Assembly (NCBI RefSeq): GCF_007741515.1
Contig: NZ_CP036263.1
Span: 2,959,178 to 3,023,177 of the forward strand
Direction of reading: 5' to 3'
Length of the DNA stretch: 64,000 nt
Source: Adhaeretor mobilis
Lineage (GTDB): Bacteria > Planctomycetota > Planctomycetia > Pirellulales > Lacipirellulaceae
The position numbers were made by a program, and so were the translations under genes. Below are positions 50,137 to 58,613 of the stretch, piece after piece (the first letter of the stretch is position 1; every line of letters begins with the position of its first letter). Below the pieces are notes generated by a model. That model was not told where the DNA came from, searched no databases, and saw only the letters and a program-made list of their open reading frames with translations.

Positions 50137-51276
50137 TCAATACTCGGCTTCCAACCGTTGCTGGAGGCGTATGAACCCTGGGAAATCCGTGCCCGCCTCG
50201 GTAGTATGCCATTGGCCGATTTCGTCAATTGTGAGGAACCCTTCGCGCTTGAGAACGTCGAGTTGGTCGGGAGATCTATTCTGCGCAGCACGTAGTAGCT
50301 TATTGAAAAGGAATACGTTCTGTGGCACTTGCCGAGGCCGCTGGTCGGAGTCGAATGCTTCACGCAGAACTCGCCCGATAGCAAGTGCCGGTGCCGCCCG
50401 ACCAGTAATTTGTGCGATCGTGGGGCTGAGATCGAAGATTTCACAGTACTCGAACCTACTGCCGGGAACTACTCCTGCTCCTGCGATGACAAGTGTCGTC
50501 ACGCTTGAAGATGCACTGTACGGTTCGTGCCAGCCCTCGTCAGCTTGACCGTGGTCTCCACAGACGAGTATGACTGTACCCTGCCACAGGTCCTCCTTCT
50601 TGAGCCAAGCTACAAATTCGCCAAGGAGATGGTCCGCGTGCAGGCATGCTTTTCTATACGGCGAGGTGGAGTGCCAGATATTATGGTACCAAGGTTTGTC
50701 AGCGTACTTCTCTTTGCTACACTTCTCTCCTTCTATGCCAGGTCGCTGTAGATGCACACGCATGAATATCGGTTTTGATTCAGTCAGGAGTCGCTTCGTC
50801 TCAGCAATGACGATATCGTCTTCGCGGTGAGGGTGAGAGATGTAAGAGCCAAATCCATTACTTACGTCATTGTACGAGTATGCGTTTACGACAAAAGCAG
50901 CCTCTTCGGGCTCGAACTGGTGCTGAATCATCGAACTGCGAATCCCCTTAGCCCCGATGAACGGTGTACCTGCCATCAGCATCGGATTAGGCATAGAACA
51001 TGACCATGGATAACTGGGATCGTCTTTAGGATGCCCGGGCAGCGGCAGGTGCATAACGCTGTACCGGCAGCCCTGTTCAGCAAGCTTTTGTAACTCGGGC
51101 ATGGGAAGCCGTTCAGGGGCATCCTTAGCCAGTCCATCGATAATAAACAGGATCACTCGCTCCGCACGAGCCGTCGGAGAGGCTACGGTCTCTTGCCCCT
51201 TACATGACAAGGGAGTCGTAGGAATCAACAGCGGAATCAGGGCGATCCGGCAAAGCCATGTCTTAACTTCAGACAT
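50137..51276 (-). CDS. Alkaline phosphatase-superfamily hydrolase (sulfatase/phosphodiesterase-like)
   Basis: 379 residues from ATG 51276, which has GAAGAGG upstream; the open frame extends to 51423 but that part is the end of a sulfatase relic. The signal peptide is LIPLLIPTTPLSC with a possible lipobox. The core has the metal-binding ERVILFIIDGLAKDAPERLP and, near the C-terminus, VILVCGDHGQADEGWHEPYS, both typical of the superfamily. Where sulfatases carry C-x-P/A-S-R, this protein has SCSMPNPMLMAGTPF, which lacks the Arg, so it is probably not a formylglycine sulfatase. Phosphodiesterase or phosphotransferase activity on surface glycans is possible. Substrate unknown. Confidence 0.72.
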   Translation of the reverse strand: MSEVKTWLCRIALIPLLIPTTPLSCKGQETVASPTARAERVILFIIDGLAKDAPERLPMPELQKLAEQGCRYSVMHLPLPGHPKDDPSYPWSCSMPNPMLMAGTPFIGAKGIRSSMIQHQFEPEEAAFVVNAYSYNDVSNGFGSYISHPHREDDIVIAETKRLLTESKPIFMRVHLQRPGIEGEKCSKEKYADKPWYHNIWHSTSPYRKACLHADHLLGEFVAWLKKEDLWQGTVILVCGDHGQADEGWHEPYSASSSVTTLVIAGAGVVPGSRFEYCEIFDLSPTIAQITGRAAPALAIGRVLREAFDSDQRPRQVPQNVFLFNKLLRAAQNRSPDQLDVLKREGFLTIDEIGQWHTTEAGTDFPGFIRLQQRLEAEY

Positions 51277-51379
51277 CAATTTAACCTCTTCGTTTGAGCC
51301 ATTCGGGAGATCCACCAGCTTCAGACCATAACTCAATTGTTTGATAGTAGGAATCGCCGTTCCAGCGGTTCTCCCCGAA

Positions 51380-51936
51380 GGAATCGCGTTCGTCTTAGGC
51401 AGCCAACGGCGGAGCACCGCCACGACTGCACGATATTACGGGTCACCAGCCAAATTGCTGAGCTCACCGGGATCGCTCCGATGGTCTTATGATTTCTTCG
51501 TACCGTCGCGATAGCCGATGTATTACCAGTACTGACCGCAGATCGAATGATTGTTGTTGTACCAGCCGGTCGTCGACGGACGTAACCCGCTCAACATCGA
51601 GTTTCGTGAGGCAGCGCACACAGGCGCGTTGCAGTGAGCGTTGGAACAATAGACGCTCTCAGATAACAGCCGATCAAGGTTGGGTGTGATAGCCTGTCGG
51701 TGACCACCAAGTGCTCCTATCCAATCGTTTAGATCATCAACGACAATAAACAAGACATTGGGTCGCGAGGTGTTGGCCCGTGGCGAGACTTCTGCCGCTT
51801 GCGCGAAGTTCAGTGCCGCAACTCCAGTCATTGCCAATACCAACAGAGGAAGGGTCGCTACGACCCAACAGTGCCAGGCATGCCGAAGCTTCCCTCGACA
51901 GTCGATTGCCGCCGGCCGGGCATGTTTCAGAATCAT
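51380..51936 (-). pseudogene. Sulfatase relic with its central part deleted
   Basis: From ATG 51936 (AGAGGAAA upstream) the minus strand encodes a signal peptide (LPLLVLAMTGVAALNFAQAA), the metal site RPNVLFIVVDDLNDWIGALG and the sulfatase core CNAPVCAASRNSMLSGLRPS (Cys-Ala-Ala-Ser-Arg), then NNNHSICGQYW and a stop at 51523. Beyond it the next bases read YIGYRDGTKKS, a stop, DHRSDPGELSNLAGDP, a stop, and YRAVVAVLRRWLPKTNA, which is the usual C-terminus of this sulfatase type. The roughly 300 residues normally between these ends are missing. The remnant is non-functional. Confidence 0.8.
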
Positions 51937-52218
51937 GCTCGACGTTTCCTCTGAAGTGTGTTGCAGTGGACTTGCCGCCGGCGAGCGACAAGGTTGCGCG
52001 ATAGCGATCCCCAGCGGTAACGCCTGTGGGGGTAGAACACGGATTCTACTATGCCGCGACGACGACAGAATGCGTGTAAAAGCAGGGCAGCATCTCGATG
52101 CGCACCGGCACGATCCCCGGGAATCCAATTCCCGGGGGCAAGCGACTTTTCGAAACGCCAAGGTGACTCCTTCACCTAGTTGCGTACCTTAGGATCTATC
52201 AAGCCGTATGCTAGGCAA

Positions 52219-52917
52219 TCAACGTTTTCTCCGTAGCCCCCCGGCAAGCATTGCCAATGTGGCTAATACCAATCCGGACGGTTCTGGGACCGACGACGAC
52301 AAGGCGAAGGAGAAATCTACCGTATGACCTCCACTTATCTTTGCAGCTGCCTCCTCATAGGCTACACCGCCAGGAAAAGCGTTTCCACCAGAAGAGCCGT
52401 CGCGTTCCCATTCCCAACCGGGATCTCCTCCGCCCGAGAAACTGAGAATGTATCCTTCTGTTCCCGCAGCGGCAGCGATCGCAAGGGGACTGTCCAGATC
52501 AATCCTTGCAACGGTTTCAGTATTCCCGACGTAGGGAAACAGGATGTCTTCGGAAAATACAATGTCGCCCGCGAGAGGCGGTTCGGCATGCGTGGTCGCG
52601 TTCACATCGGCAACGGTGAAAATCGTCATCGTGACGGTCTTGTCGCCTGGGGCATTTGTATCGTTCTCATAATACACCCAGATATGATTGAGCGAAAACG
52701 CGGTATCTGTCTGAAAACTTTGCCCGAGGACACTCGGCCCGCCGGACCCCGCATCTTGACCAAATGTGGTATCTTCTGGCGGGGTTCCAAGAATCTCAGG
52801 GCTCGCAGGGAAGTTTCCCCCGGTGAAGATTGTCGCCGCGTCAACTACAGTGGCGGATGCTACGAATAGCATGCCAAGAAAAACTCTACCAATCCAATCA
52901 CATCGTTGCCGATACAT
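52219..52917 (-). CDS. PEP-CTERM protein with unrecognised beta-rich domain
   Basis: 232 residues from ATG 52917, which has GGGAGGAG upstream. The signal peptide is FLGMLFVASATVVDA. The mature part (about residues 28-205) is one domain with SVLGQSFQTDTAFSLNHIWV, KTVTMTIFTVADVNA, LFPYVGNTETVARIDLDSPL and SFSGGGDPGWEWERDGSSGG. A PEP-CTERM tail (VPEPSGLVLATLAMLAGGLR) closes it. The same domain occurs in the proteins at 54978 and 61573. I do not recognise the family; a carbohydrate-binding role is only a guess. It is the last gene of a minus-strand group with a DUF1559 and a lipoprotein gene. Confidence 0.8.
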   Translation of the reverse strand: MYRQRCDWIGRVFLGMLFVASATVVDAATIFTGGNFPASPEILGTPPEDTTFGQDAGSGGPSVLGQSFQTDTAFSLNHIWVYYENDTNAPGDKTVTMTIFTVADVNATTHAEPPLAGDIVFSEDILFPYVGNTETVARIDLDSPLAIAAAAGTEGYILSFSGGGDPGWEWERDGSSGGNAFPGGVAYEEAAAKISGGHTVDFSFALSSSVPEPSGLVLATLAMLAGGLRRKR

Positions 52918-53291
52918 TAGAACTCCTCCCAAAAAAAGATGCATGAAATCTGTTAAACAACACTCCAGTTTACCGGTGGCGAAAACTCACAATACTTAGG
53001 AGCACGCTGACGGCGACCTTTTCACAAATGAAATAACTAGGTGCGGTTATTTTGCACCGCTATTATTCATCGTAATCGCAACAACCGATCCGTCTACCTA
53101 TTTAGTAATGAGTCTGTAACGTTATTAAATTGTAGTGTCCGTCACAGTAGACTGTCACAAGCCCGTTACCTTGCGCTGGGTGAAACACCCAACACCGGCA
53201 GATACGCTACTACTAGTCCAAAGTTGACCCGACTAAGTTTTCTCAAAAATCGGTTTTCTCAAAAATCGCGGACAACGGTTTCTATTAATAC

Positions 53292-53783
53292 TTACTCATT
53301 ACTCGTAAGAGCCCACTCAACCTTATTGTTTTCCCCTGCCTGTACGTCGACCGTTAGTCCCGACGATTTCCCCTGAGAGTACTTCCTTGGAATAGCGACC
53401 CTCTCTCGCTGCCTGTCCCCTTCGTCCCGGGGTACCGGATTTATAGTCACTGAATGGGTGCCCACCTGCACACCATCCGCACTATCATAGGTGCCAAGAA
53501 CGAAAGTTCCGTCCGGCTGAATAGCGCCTTTCGCCCCCCGCCCTTTACTCGGAGTCACGAACACGTATCCACTCGTTAGCAACTCGCCATCCAGGGTCAC
53601 GCGCCCGCTGACAGGTGCGGTTTCCAACTCGTGGCTAGAACTGCCGCACCCGAGTGTTGCGATCACAACACCAATCAGCCCTACCCGTTGCGAGACTAAT
53701 CGAGCAAGCCTGGGCAAGGATTCAATGAAGTACGTTACTGAGGACCGGTCAACGGTAGAATTCTTGTCGGTTACTCTTGTCAC
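53292..53783 (-). CDS. Lipoprotein with carboxypeptidase-regulatory-like domain
   Basis: About 163 residues from GTG 53783, which has AGGAG nine bases upstream; the frame is open to ATG 53852, which overlaps the DUF1559 gene by 17 bases. The hydrophobic segment VGLIGVVIATLGC ends in a lipobox. The beta-sandwich domain follows: APVSGRVTLDGELLTSGYVF, AIQPDGTFVLGTYDSADGVQ, VGTHSVTINPVPRDEG and SGLTVDVQAGENNKVEWAL. It is the partner lipoprotein of the DUF1559 protein immediately upstream, the same pairing as at 42821-44408. Confidence 0.78.
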   Translation of the reverse strand: MTRVTDKNSTVDRSSVTYFIESLPRLARLVSQRVGLIGVVIATLGCGSSSHELETAPVSGRVTLDGELLTSGYVFVTPSKGRGAKGAIQPDGTFVLGTYDSADGVQVGTHSVTINPVPRDEGDRQRERVAIPRKYSQGKSSGLTVDVQAGENNKVEWALTSNE

Positions 53784-53835
53784 GGCACATTTCTCCTGCC
53801 ACTTTTCATGATCGAGGCCTTGCAATCTTGTTAAC

Positions 53836-54843
53836 CTAGTAGCTTGCCCCATCGCCTACCTGCTCCCCTGCTTGGCGACTGGCAAACGAAAAAAGCACCC
53901 TGAGTTCGACGTTCTCGTTGAAGAACTGCACCGACCCGTCTGCCATCGCAAAGTGGCAGCCGCCCGGATGATCTGAGCCAAACCCTTGGTCGTTACGGTT
54001 CGCTCCCGGCCAAGTTCCAGTGTTGATAGACCAACCGACATTTTTCGACGTGTAAGAAAAATTAAAGTGTGAGCCTACCCACCAAGGGCGTGTTTTTTGA
54101 TCGTCCGGACTGCCAAAGGCAGCCTCTCCTGTAATGAAGGTGTTGGTGGTTCCGTCGGAGATACTGGAGAACTTGACATCTTCTTGGCGGATAATAATGC
54201 CATTGTTTGCCAGGGGTCCGCCATCCTCCTCCACACACTCAACCACTTGACGGCGAGACCCTCCAGTCACTGTAGACTCCATCGTGTACGGGCTACTCTG
54301 ATCGTCGCAAAAATATGCCAGGGTTGGGTCCCTTTGGGTATTTGCTCCCATCACGCCCCAATAGTGGCTCGCACTGGGAGAATCTTCGTATTCGACGGTG
54401 CCCCCCTCAGCGAGGTTGACCGGCTGCGTTGTGGAATAACTTGGACACTTGAAACCAGCAATCGGAATCTGTCGCAATAGGCTGAGATTCGGCTCAACGT
54501 GCCATTCGTAATTGGTATCCAGGGAGTCGCGCACATTACCCTGCTCTATATACGGAAGCAGGAATGCCAGATATCCCCAGCGAGGAACTTGTCCGAGCTC
54601 TTCTTGTTTTTTGTCAAGATGCCCGTTAGCTGGAGGGAAATGGCCTTGAGCACCGGCGTAATTTTGACAGGCCAAACCTATTTGCCGAAGATTGTTCTGG
54701 CAACTCATTCGCCGAGCTGCTTCGCGCGCAGCCTGTACGGCGGGGAGCAATAGTCCCACGAGGACGCCGATGATAGCGATCACGACCAACAATTCGACTA
54801 GGGTAAAACCCTCACTCCGACGATTTCGCATTGTTACAGCCAT
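53836..54843 (-). CDS. DUF1559 protein with type IV pilin-like N-terminus
   Basis: 335 residues. The prepilin motif FTLVELLVVIAIIGVLVGLL at about residues 13-32 leads into LPAVQAAREAARRMSCQNNL. The remainder is beta-rich with Cys pairs (GFKCPSYSTTQPVN) and ends with the DUF1559 C-terminal motif HPGGCHFAMADGSVQFFNEN. It shares the first 40 residues almost exactly with the protein at 42821 but diverges elsewhere. Start ATG 54843 has GGAAG upstream. It lies between the large PEP-CTERM gene and the lipoprotein gene, all on the minus strand. Confidence 0.9.
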   Translation of the reverse strand: MAVTMRNRRSEGFTLVELLVVIAIIGVLVGLLLPAVQAAREAARRMSCQNNLRQIGLACQNYAGAQGHFPPANGHLDKKQEELGQVPRWGYLAFLLPYIEQGNVRDSLDTNYEWHVEPNLSLLRQIPIAGFKCPSYSTTQPVNLAEGGTVEYEDSPSASHYWGVMGANTQRDPTLAYFCDDQSSPYTMESTVTGGSRRQVVECVEEDGGPLANNGIIIRQEDVKFSSISDGTTNTFITGEAAFGSPDDQKTRPWWVGSHFNFSYTSKNVGWSINTGTWPGANRNDQGFGSDHPGGCHFAMADGSVQFFNENVELRVLFSFASRQAGEQVGDGASY

Positions 54844-54977
54844 TGGGTTTAGCTTCCTTTCACCTTATGCGATGACCTAGCCAAGTTAGACTACCATTCT
54901 ATTCTTTGCTGATTTTACCATTGTCCTGACGAGCAACTCCACCGCCGGAGGTCTCATCAGTTCTCGCCTAATCAAAA

Positions 54978-57452
54978 TCATCTGACCATTGTTCGCGGCC
55001 TGCCCCACCCACGAGCGCCACCCCCGATGATGAGAGCGATTCCAGCAAGCAAACAGGCCGATGGCTCCGGAACAGCCGTCTGTGCGGGGATAGCGTTGAC
55101 GGTCAGGATGACGGAAGTTGCGGTGACTGAATGAGTGACATTGAAACCAGCCAGCGTATTCAACGGGTCAACAATCACTATCGAGTCGAAGTCTCCAGTG
55201 ATCGAGCCGGTAAGCGCGCCACTGGCCCCAAAGTCCCGTTGGATGGCCAGTAAATCAGCGCCGTCGGTATCCCCGTCACCATCGACGTCGGCTGTCACGT
55301 CAAAGTCCTGGTTATCCCCGGCCGCGAGCGTTTGCCCATACTGGCTATCCCATATCGCTATGTCTTCACTACCAACCGTTCCGTTGCCATCTAGGTCAGC
55401 TGGCAATGTCTCGGCAACAATGGAGATTATTTCGAACATGTCGCCATCGACAGGAGTATATGCGCAGTCGACGTTGGGATCGCAGGAAACGGTTTGTGAA
55501 GGAACACTTGGATTGATCAACAATTCCAAGGTCCCACCTAAGGTCACCGTGCCTTCCGCGGCAATAGTGTCGAACTGGTTAGCGCCGTTGGCGGAGATCT
55601 GCATAATCGTCTCGGAGCCCGAGGCCAATGTCAGATCTCCAGACTGTCCCCGCTGAGTCGTCAATTGCAGTTGATAGGGGGCGTGGGTATCGTCCTCTTC
55701 GTATCCCACTTCCAAGCTGCCACCGCTGTTTACCGTGACGTCACCGACTCGGGTAGTAAACAAGCTTTCCACGTCTCGGTGTCCGAATTCCAGTCGGGCA
55801 TTTTGATTTACGACCACAGTGGCCGAGGGAACGTGGTCCCGAATCTCAGCATTCACAAAATTGTTGAGCGTCAGCGTTCCAGAGAAATTGTCGGTTTCAA
55901 AATGTGTGGCAGTGGTACCATCCTGGCCCGAGAGACCTATCTCAAACTCGTTGAGCGTTATTGAGCCTGACGTGGGATCGGTGGGAGTACCGGTGACGGT
56001 AACGTTGGCAGCGCCATGCAACCCATTATTGAAGAACATTCGCCGCTCATTCCCAGGGAACGTTTGCGTCATATCTACCGAGACATCTGCATTTGCAATG
56101 AGCCTGGAGGGTTGTTGAAAACGGCTGTTTACCGCTGCATGAACGATTTCCCCTGGCTGGTTGAAAACGATCGTCTCAAGCAGATTCCCTGGACTGGCAT
56201 TGAGAGGGTTCAACGAGAGTTTGTTGATACCGGTGGAATTCATTTCCAGAGTCATACCACTGCCAGGCGCCAGATCGTAAAGCACTTCGTCGCCGCTACC
56301 GTTGAACTGCAAGGTGCCGCTGAAGTTTTCCCACGATGTGGCGGAGTCAAGATAAAATGTGCCACCTGCTGAGAGGTTTACCGTAGCAGTGCCAGTGCCC
56401 GACATGTTCATATCGATGGCCGCATCAGCACCGCCTTCAGCGGTGATAGACAGTTGGCCGTTCAATTCCATATTACCCAACTCGGGTGCGCTGATATTGC
56501 CTAGGAAGAACGCCCCGGAATGAGTTTCGGTAACGGTCGATCCGGCACCCACGGTAACGCTCGAAAGTTGTACCTGGCTGGCTGTGTAGGTCAACGATCC
56601 GTCGACAATGTTCACCCCCGCCCCGGTGTAGGGCGCAGAGCCGTTGGCAGTGATGGCGTGGCCGCTGACGACGTTGTGAATAACGTTGGGATTTGGCGGA
56701 GTGCCAACCGGCGCGAGGCCGTTAACCCAGGTAGTTCCCGCCAGCAAATCGCCATTCATGAAGGAATCGGTAGTAACAGGCAGTTCGGGCTCGGGAAGTG
56801 CCACCGAAGAGAGTGCGAAAACGTAATCTACTGAATGCCCTCCGCTCAACTTTTGAGCCGCGTCTTCATAGGCTTGACCGCCGCCATAGGCGCTCCCACC
56901 GCTTGAGCCATCTCGCTCCCATTCCCAACCAGGATCTCCTCCGCCCGAGAAACTGAGCATGTAGCCTGCGGATCCCGTATTGGCAGCGAGCGCAAGGGGA
57001 CTGTCCAGCTGAATCCCCGCGATGGTTTCAGTATTCCCCACGTAGGGAAAAATAATGCTTTCGCTAAACAAAATGTCGCCAACCATGGGTGGTTCGTCAT
57101 GCGTAAGAGCAAACACATCCAAAACGGAAAAAATTGTCATCGTGACGGACTTATCGTTTGGGGCGTCTGCTGCACCCGTATCGTTCTCATACTCAACAAA
57201 TATTGATTCCAGTGATAACGGGGCACCTAACTGAAAGCTTTGTCCGAGAGAAGTCGGCGCATCTTGACCGAAAACAGAGGCTGCCGGCAGAGCCCCCACT
57301 ACCTCAGCACCAGCCGGGAAGAAAAGGGGGTCCTCATCAGTTACGACGAAGGTAACGCCGTACAGTGAAGGCGCGATGGCTAGCGTGATGAGCCATGTTA
57401 AGCCAGTGAGAGTCAGCGAGAAAACACGATTTTGTGCTGCCAAGTCAATCAT
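54978..57452 (-). CDS. Large PEP-CTERM protein: shared domain, autotransporter-like repeats, dockerin-like loops
   Basis: 824 residues. Signal peptide about residues 12-32. Residues about 33-215 are the unrecognised domain shared with the genes at 52219 and 61573 (TSLGQSFQLGAPLSLESIFV, FPYVGNTETIAGIQLDSPLA, SFSGGGDPGWEWERDGSSGG). Then comes a long glycine/serine/threonine-rich beta-solenoid (about 220-650) with ITANGSAPYTGAGVNIVDGS and GTGTATVNLSAGGTFYLDSA, like PEP-CTERM autotransporter-type passengers. Dockerin-like loops (ADLDGNGTVGSEDIAIWDSQ, DVDGDGDTDGADLLAIQRDF) and a tail with VPEPSACLLAGIALIIGGGA end it. No catalytic site is recognised; it is probably structural or adhesive at the surface. 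Confidence 0.82.
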   Translation of the reverse strand: MIDLAAQNRVFSLTLTGLTWLITLAIAPSLYGVTFVVTDEDPLFFPAGAEVVGALPAASVFGQDAPTSLGQSFQLGAPLSLESIFVEYENDTGAADAPNDKSVTMTIFSVLDVFALTHDEPPMVGDILFSESIIFPYVGNTETIAGIQLDSPLALAANTGSAGYMLSFSGGGDPGWEWERDGSSGGSAYGGGQAYEDAAQKLSGGHSVDYVFALSSVALPEPELPVTTDSFMNGDLLAGTTWVNGLAPVGTPPNPNVIHNVVSGHAITANGSAPYTGAGVNIVDGSLTYTASQVQLSSVTVGAGSTVTETHSGAFFLGNISAPELGNMELNGQLSITAEGGADAAIDMNMSGTGTATVNLSAGGTFYLDSATSWENFSGTLQFNGSGDEVLYDLAPGSGMTLEMNSTGINKLSLNPLNASPGNLLETIVFNQPGEIVHAAVNSRFQQPSRLIANADVSVDMTQTFPGNERRMFFNNGLHGAANVTVTGTPTDPTSGSITLNEFEIGLSGQDGTTATHFETDNFSGTLTLNNFVNAEIRDHVPSATVVVNQNARLEFGHRDVESLFTTRVGDVTVNSGGSLEVGYEEDDTHAPYQLQLTTQRGQSGDLTLASGSETIMQISANGANQFDTIAAEGTVTLGGTLELLINPSVPSQTVSCDPNVDCAYTPVDGDMFEIISIVAETLPADLDGNGTVGSEDIAIWDSQYGQTLAAGDNQDFDVTADVDGDGDTDGADLLAIQRDFGASGALTGSITGDFDSIVIVDPLNTLAGFNVTHSVTATSVILTVNAIPAQTAVPEPSACLLAGIALIIGGGARGWGRPRTMVR

Positions 57453-58037
57453 TCTAAGTTACTCCAAGGATTAGACAAGCAGTGTCTCAATACTTGTCGA
57501 ATAATAGCTACCAGTTGCTATTTAGGGGCAAGGTGCGCTGGTCATCGGGTCGCCAAAACAGCCCTGCAAGGAGCGTGATGGAACCGATAACGGGTGATGT
57601 TGATAAGGCCACTGCGCTCACACCGGTAGTGCTCTGCGGGTACCCCGCAAAGGCCAAGCAGGCTTGTTCCCCTACTACTGGCGCGCACTGTGGATTATAG
57701 ATGGATATGGCGGGATAATCTAACATTGGACGGAAAAACCTTCGAGAACTGTAAAATTGTGTCATATCGAGGCTCACGGAAGATTCTCTTTCTTAATGTG
57801 GTTGGGCAGGGCTAGGGAGTTTCTCAACCAGTCCCGCTACGATCGGTAGTAGAGCAAACGGACGAATTCCACGAATCGCCTCAAATGTTGTCCACATAAG
57901 CTGTCCTGCGCCATATTCTAAGTAAGGGTGGCAGCTGAGCCCGATTGGATCGTGAGCAGTAGGCATCCTGACTTCAGCTAGTTCAAAAGGAATTTCCGAA
58001 CACCGTAGCGACACGCTAGAAACCGTATCAGTCGACT
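57453..58037. other. Intergenic region between divergent genes
   Basis: About 585 bases between the large PEP-CTERM gene (minus) and the sigma-factor gene (plus). Open frames at 57508-57777 and 57793-58014 (both minus) have no motif and are not called. No operator-like palindrome similar to 41805 was found; CTCAATACTTG near 57487 only loosely resembles it. Confidence 0.4.
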
Positions 58038-58613
58038 ATGCCACGAGACCAAGAACGAAGCACATCGCACTACCCCGCGGAAAGAATCGAGTCTGACGAG
58101 AAGCAGGAACTGTTTGTCAGACTGTTGATGCAGCACGAACGTCGGGTTTATGGGTACATTCTCAGTCTGGTTCCCAATTGGCATGACGCCGACGAGATTT
58201 CCCAGAACACGCACGTATGGTTGTGGAAAGAGTTCGACAGTTTTGAGCCTGGGACCAACTTCGCTGCTTGGGCGATACGGGTCGCCCATTTTCACGTGCT
58301 TACCTGGAGAAAGCAGGTGTCGCGAAGCAAGTTGGTTTTTAACCAGGAGTTTATCGATCTCGTTGGCGAGGAGCAGGTGCGCGGCGGTTCGAGGTTGGAT
58401 GACACACATCGGGCGCTCGGCGATTGCATTAATGAGTTGAGTTGCCGCAACCGAGACTTGCTGGCGCAGTGTTACGCTGAGGGGGCAGTAATCAAGGAAG
58501 TTGCAAAGTCTCAGAACCGCACGATTGGATCAGTCTACAAGACTCTGCAACGCGTTCGACTTGCGCTACACAAATGCATCAACAGGCATCTTGCTATTGA
58601 GGAAGCGACGTGA
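58038..58613 (+). CDS. ECF-type RNA polymerase sigma factor
   Basis: 191 residues. Region 2 is clear: FVRLLMQHERRVYGYILSLV followed by NWHDADEISQNTHVWLWKEF and FAAWAIRVAHFHVLTWRKQV. Region 4 ends the protein: LSCRNRDLLAQCYAEGAVIK, EVAKSQNRTIGSVYKTLQRV, RLALHKCI, an intact helix-turn-helix. The type is the planctomycete/verrucomicrobial ECF group. Its TGA stop overlaps the GTG start of the FecR-like gene (58610-58613), so it is probably translationally coupled to its likely anti-sigma partner. Confidence 0.9.
   Translation: MPRDQERSTSHYPAERIESDEKQELFVRLLMQHERRVYGYILSLVPNWHDADEISQNTHVWLWKEFDSFEPGTNFAAWAIRVAHFHVLTWRKQVSRSKLVFNQEFIDLVGEEQVRGGSRLDDTHRALGDCINELSCRNRDLLAQCYAEGAVIKEVAKSQNRTIGSVYKTLQRVRLALHKCINRHLAIEEAT

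Noticed and set aside
51277..51423. N-terminal extension of the alkaline-phosphatase-type gene
   Set aside because: The residues match the C-terminus of the adjacent sulfatase relic; the signal peptide and ribosome-binding site favour ATG 51276.
53221..53275. Direct repeat GGTTTTCTCAAAAATCG near 53240
   Set aside because: Only two partly overlapping adjacent copies in A/T-rich intergenic sequence; too small to assign a role.
57487..57497. Third operator-like site CTCAATACTTG
   Set aside because: Only loosely similar to the 41805 palindrome, with no second half-site and no promoter in the right place.
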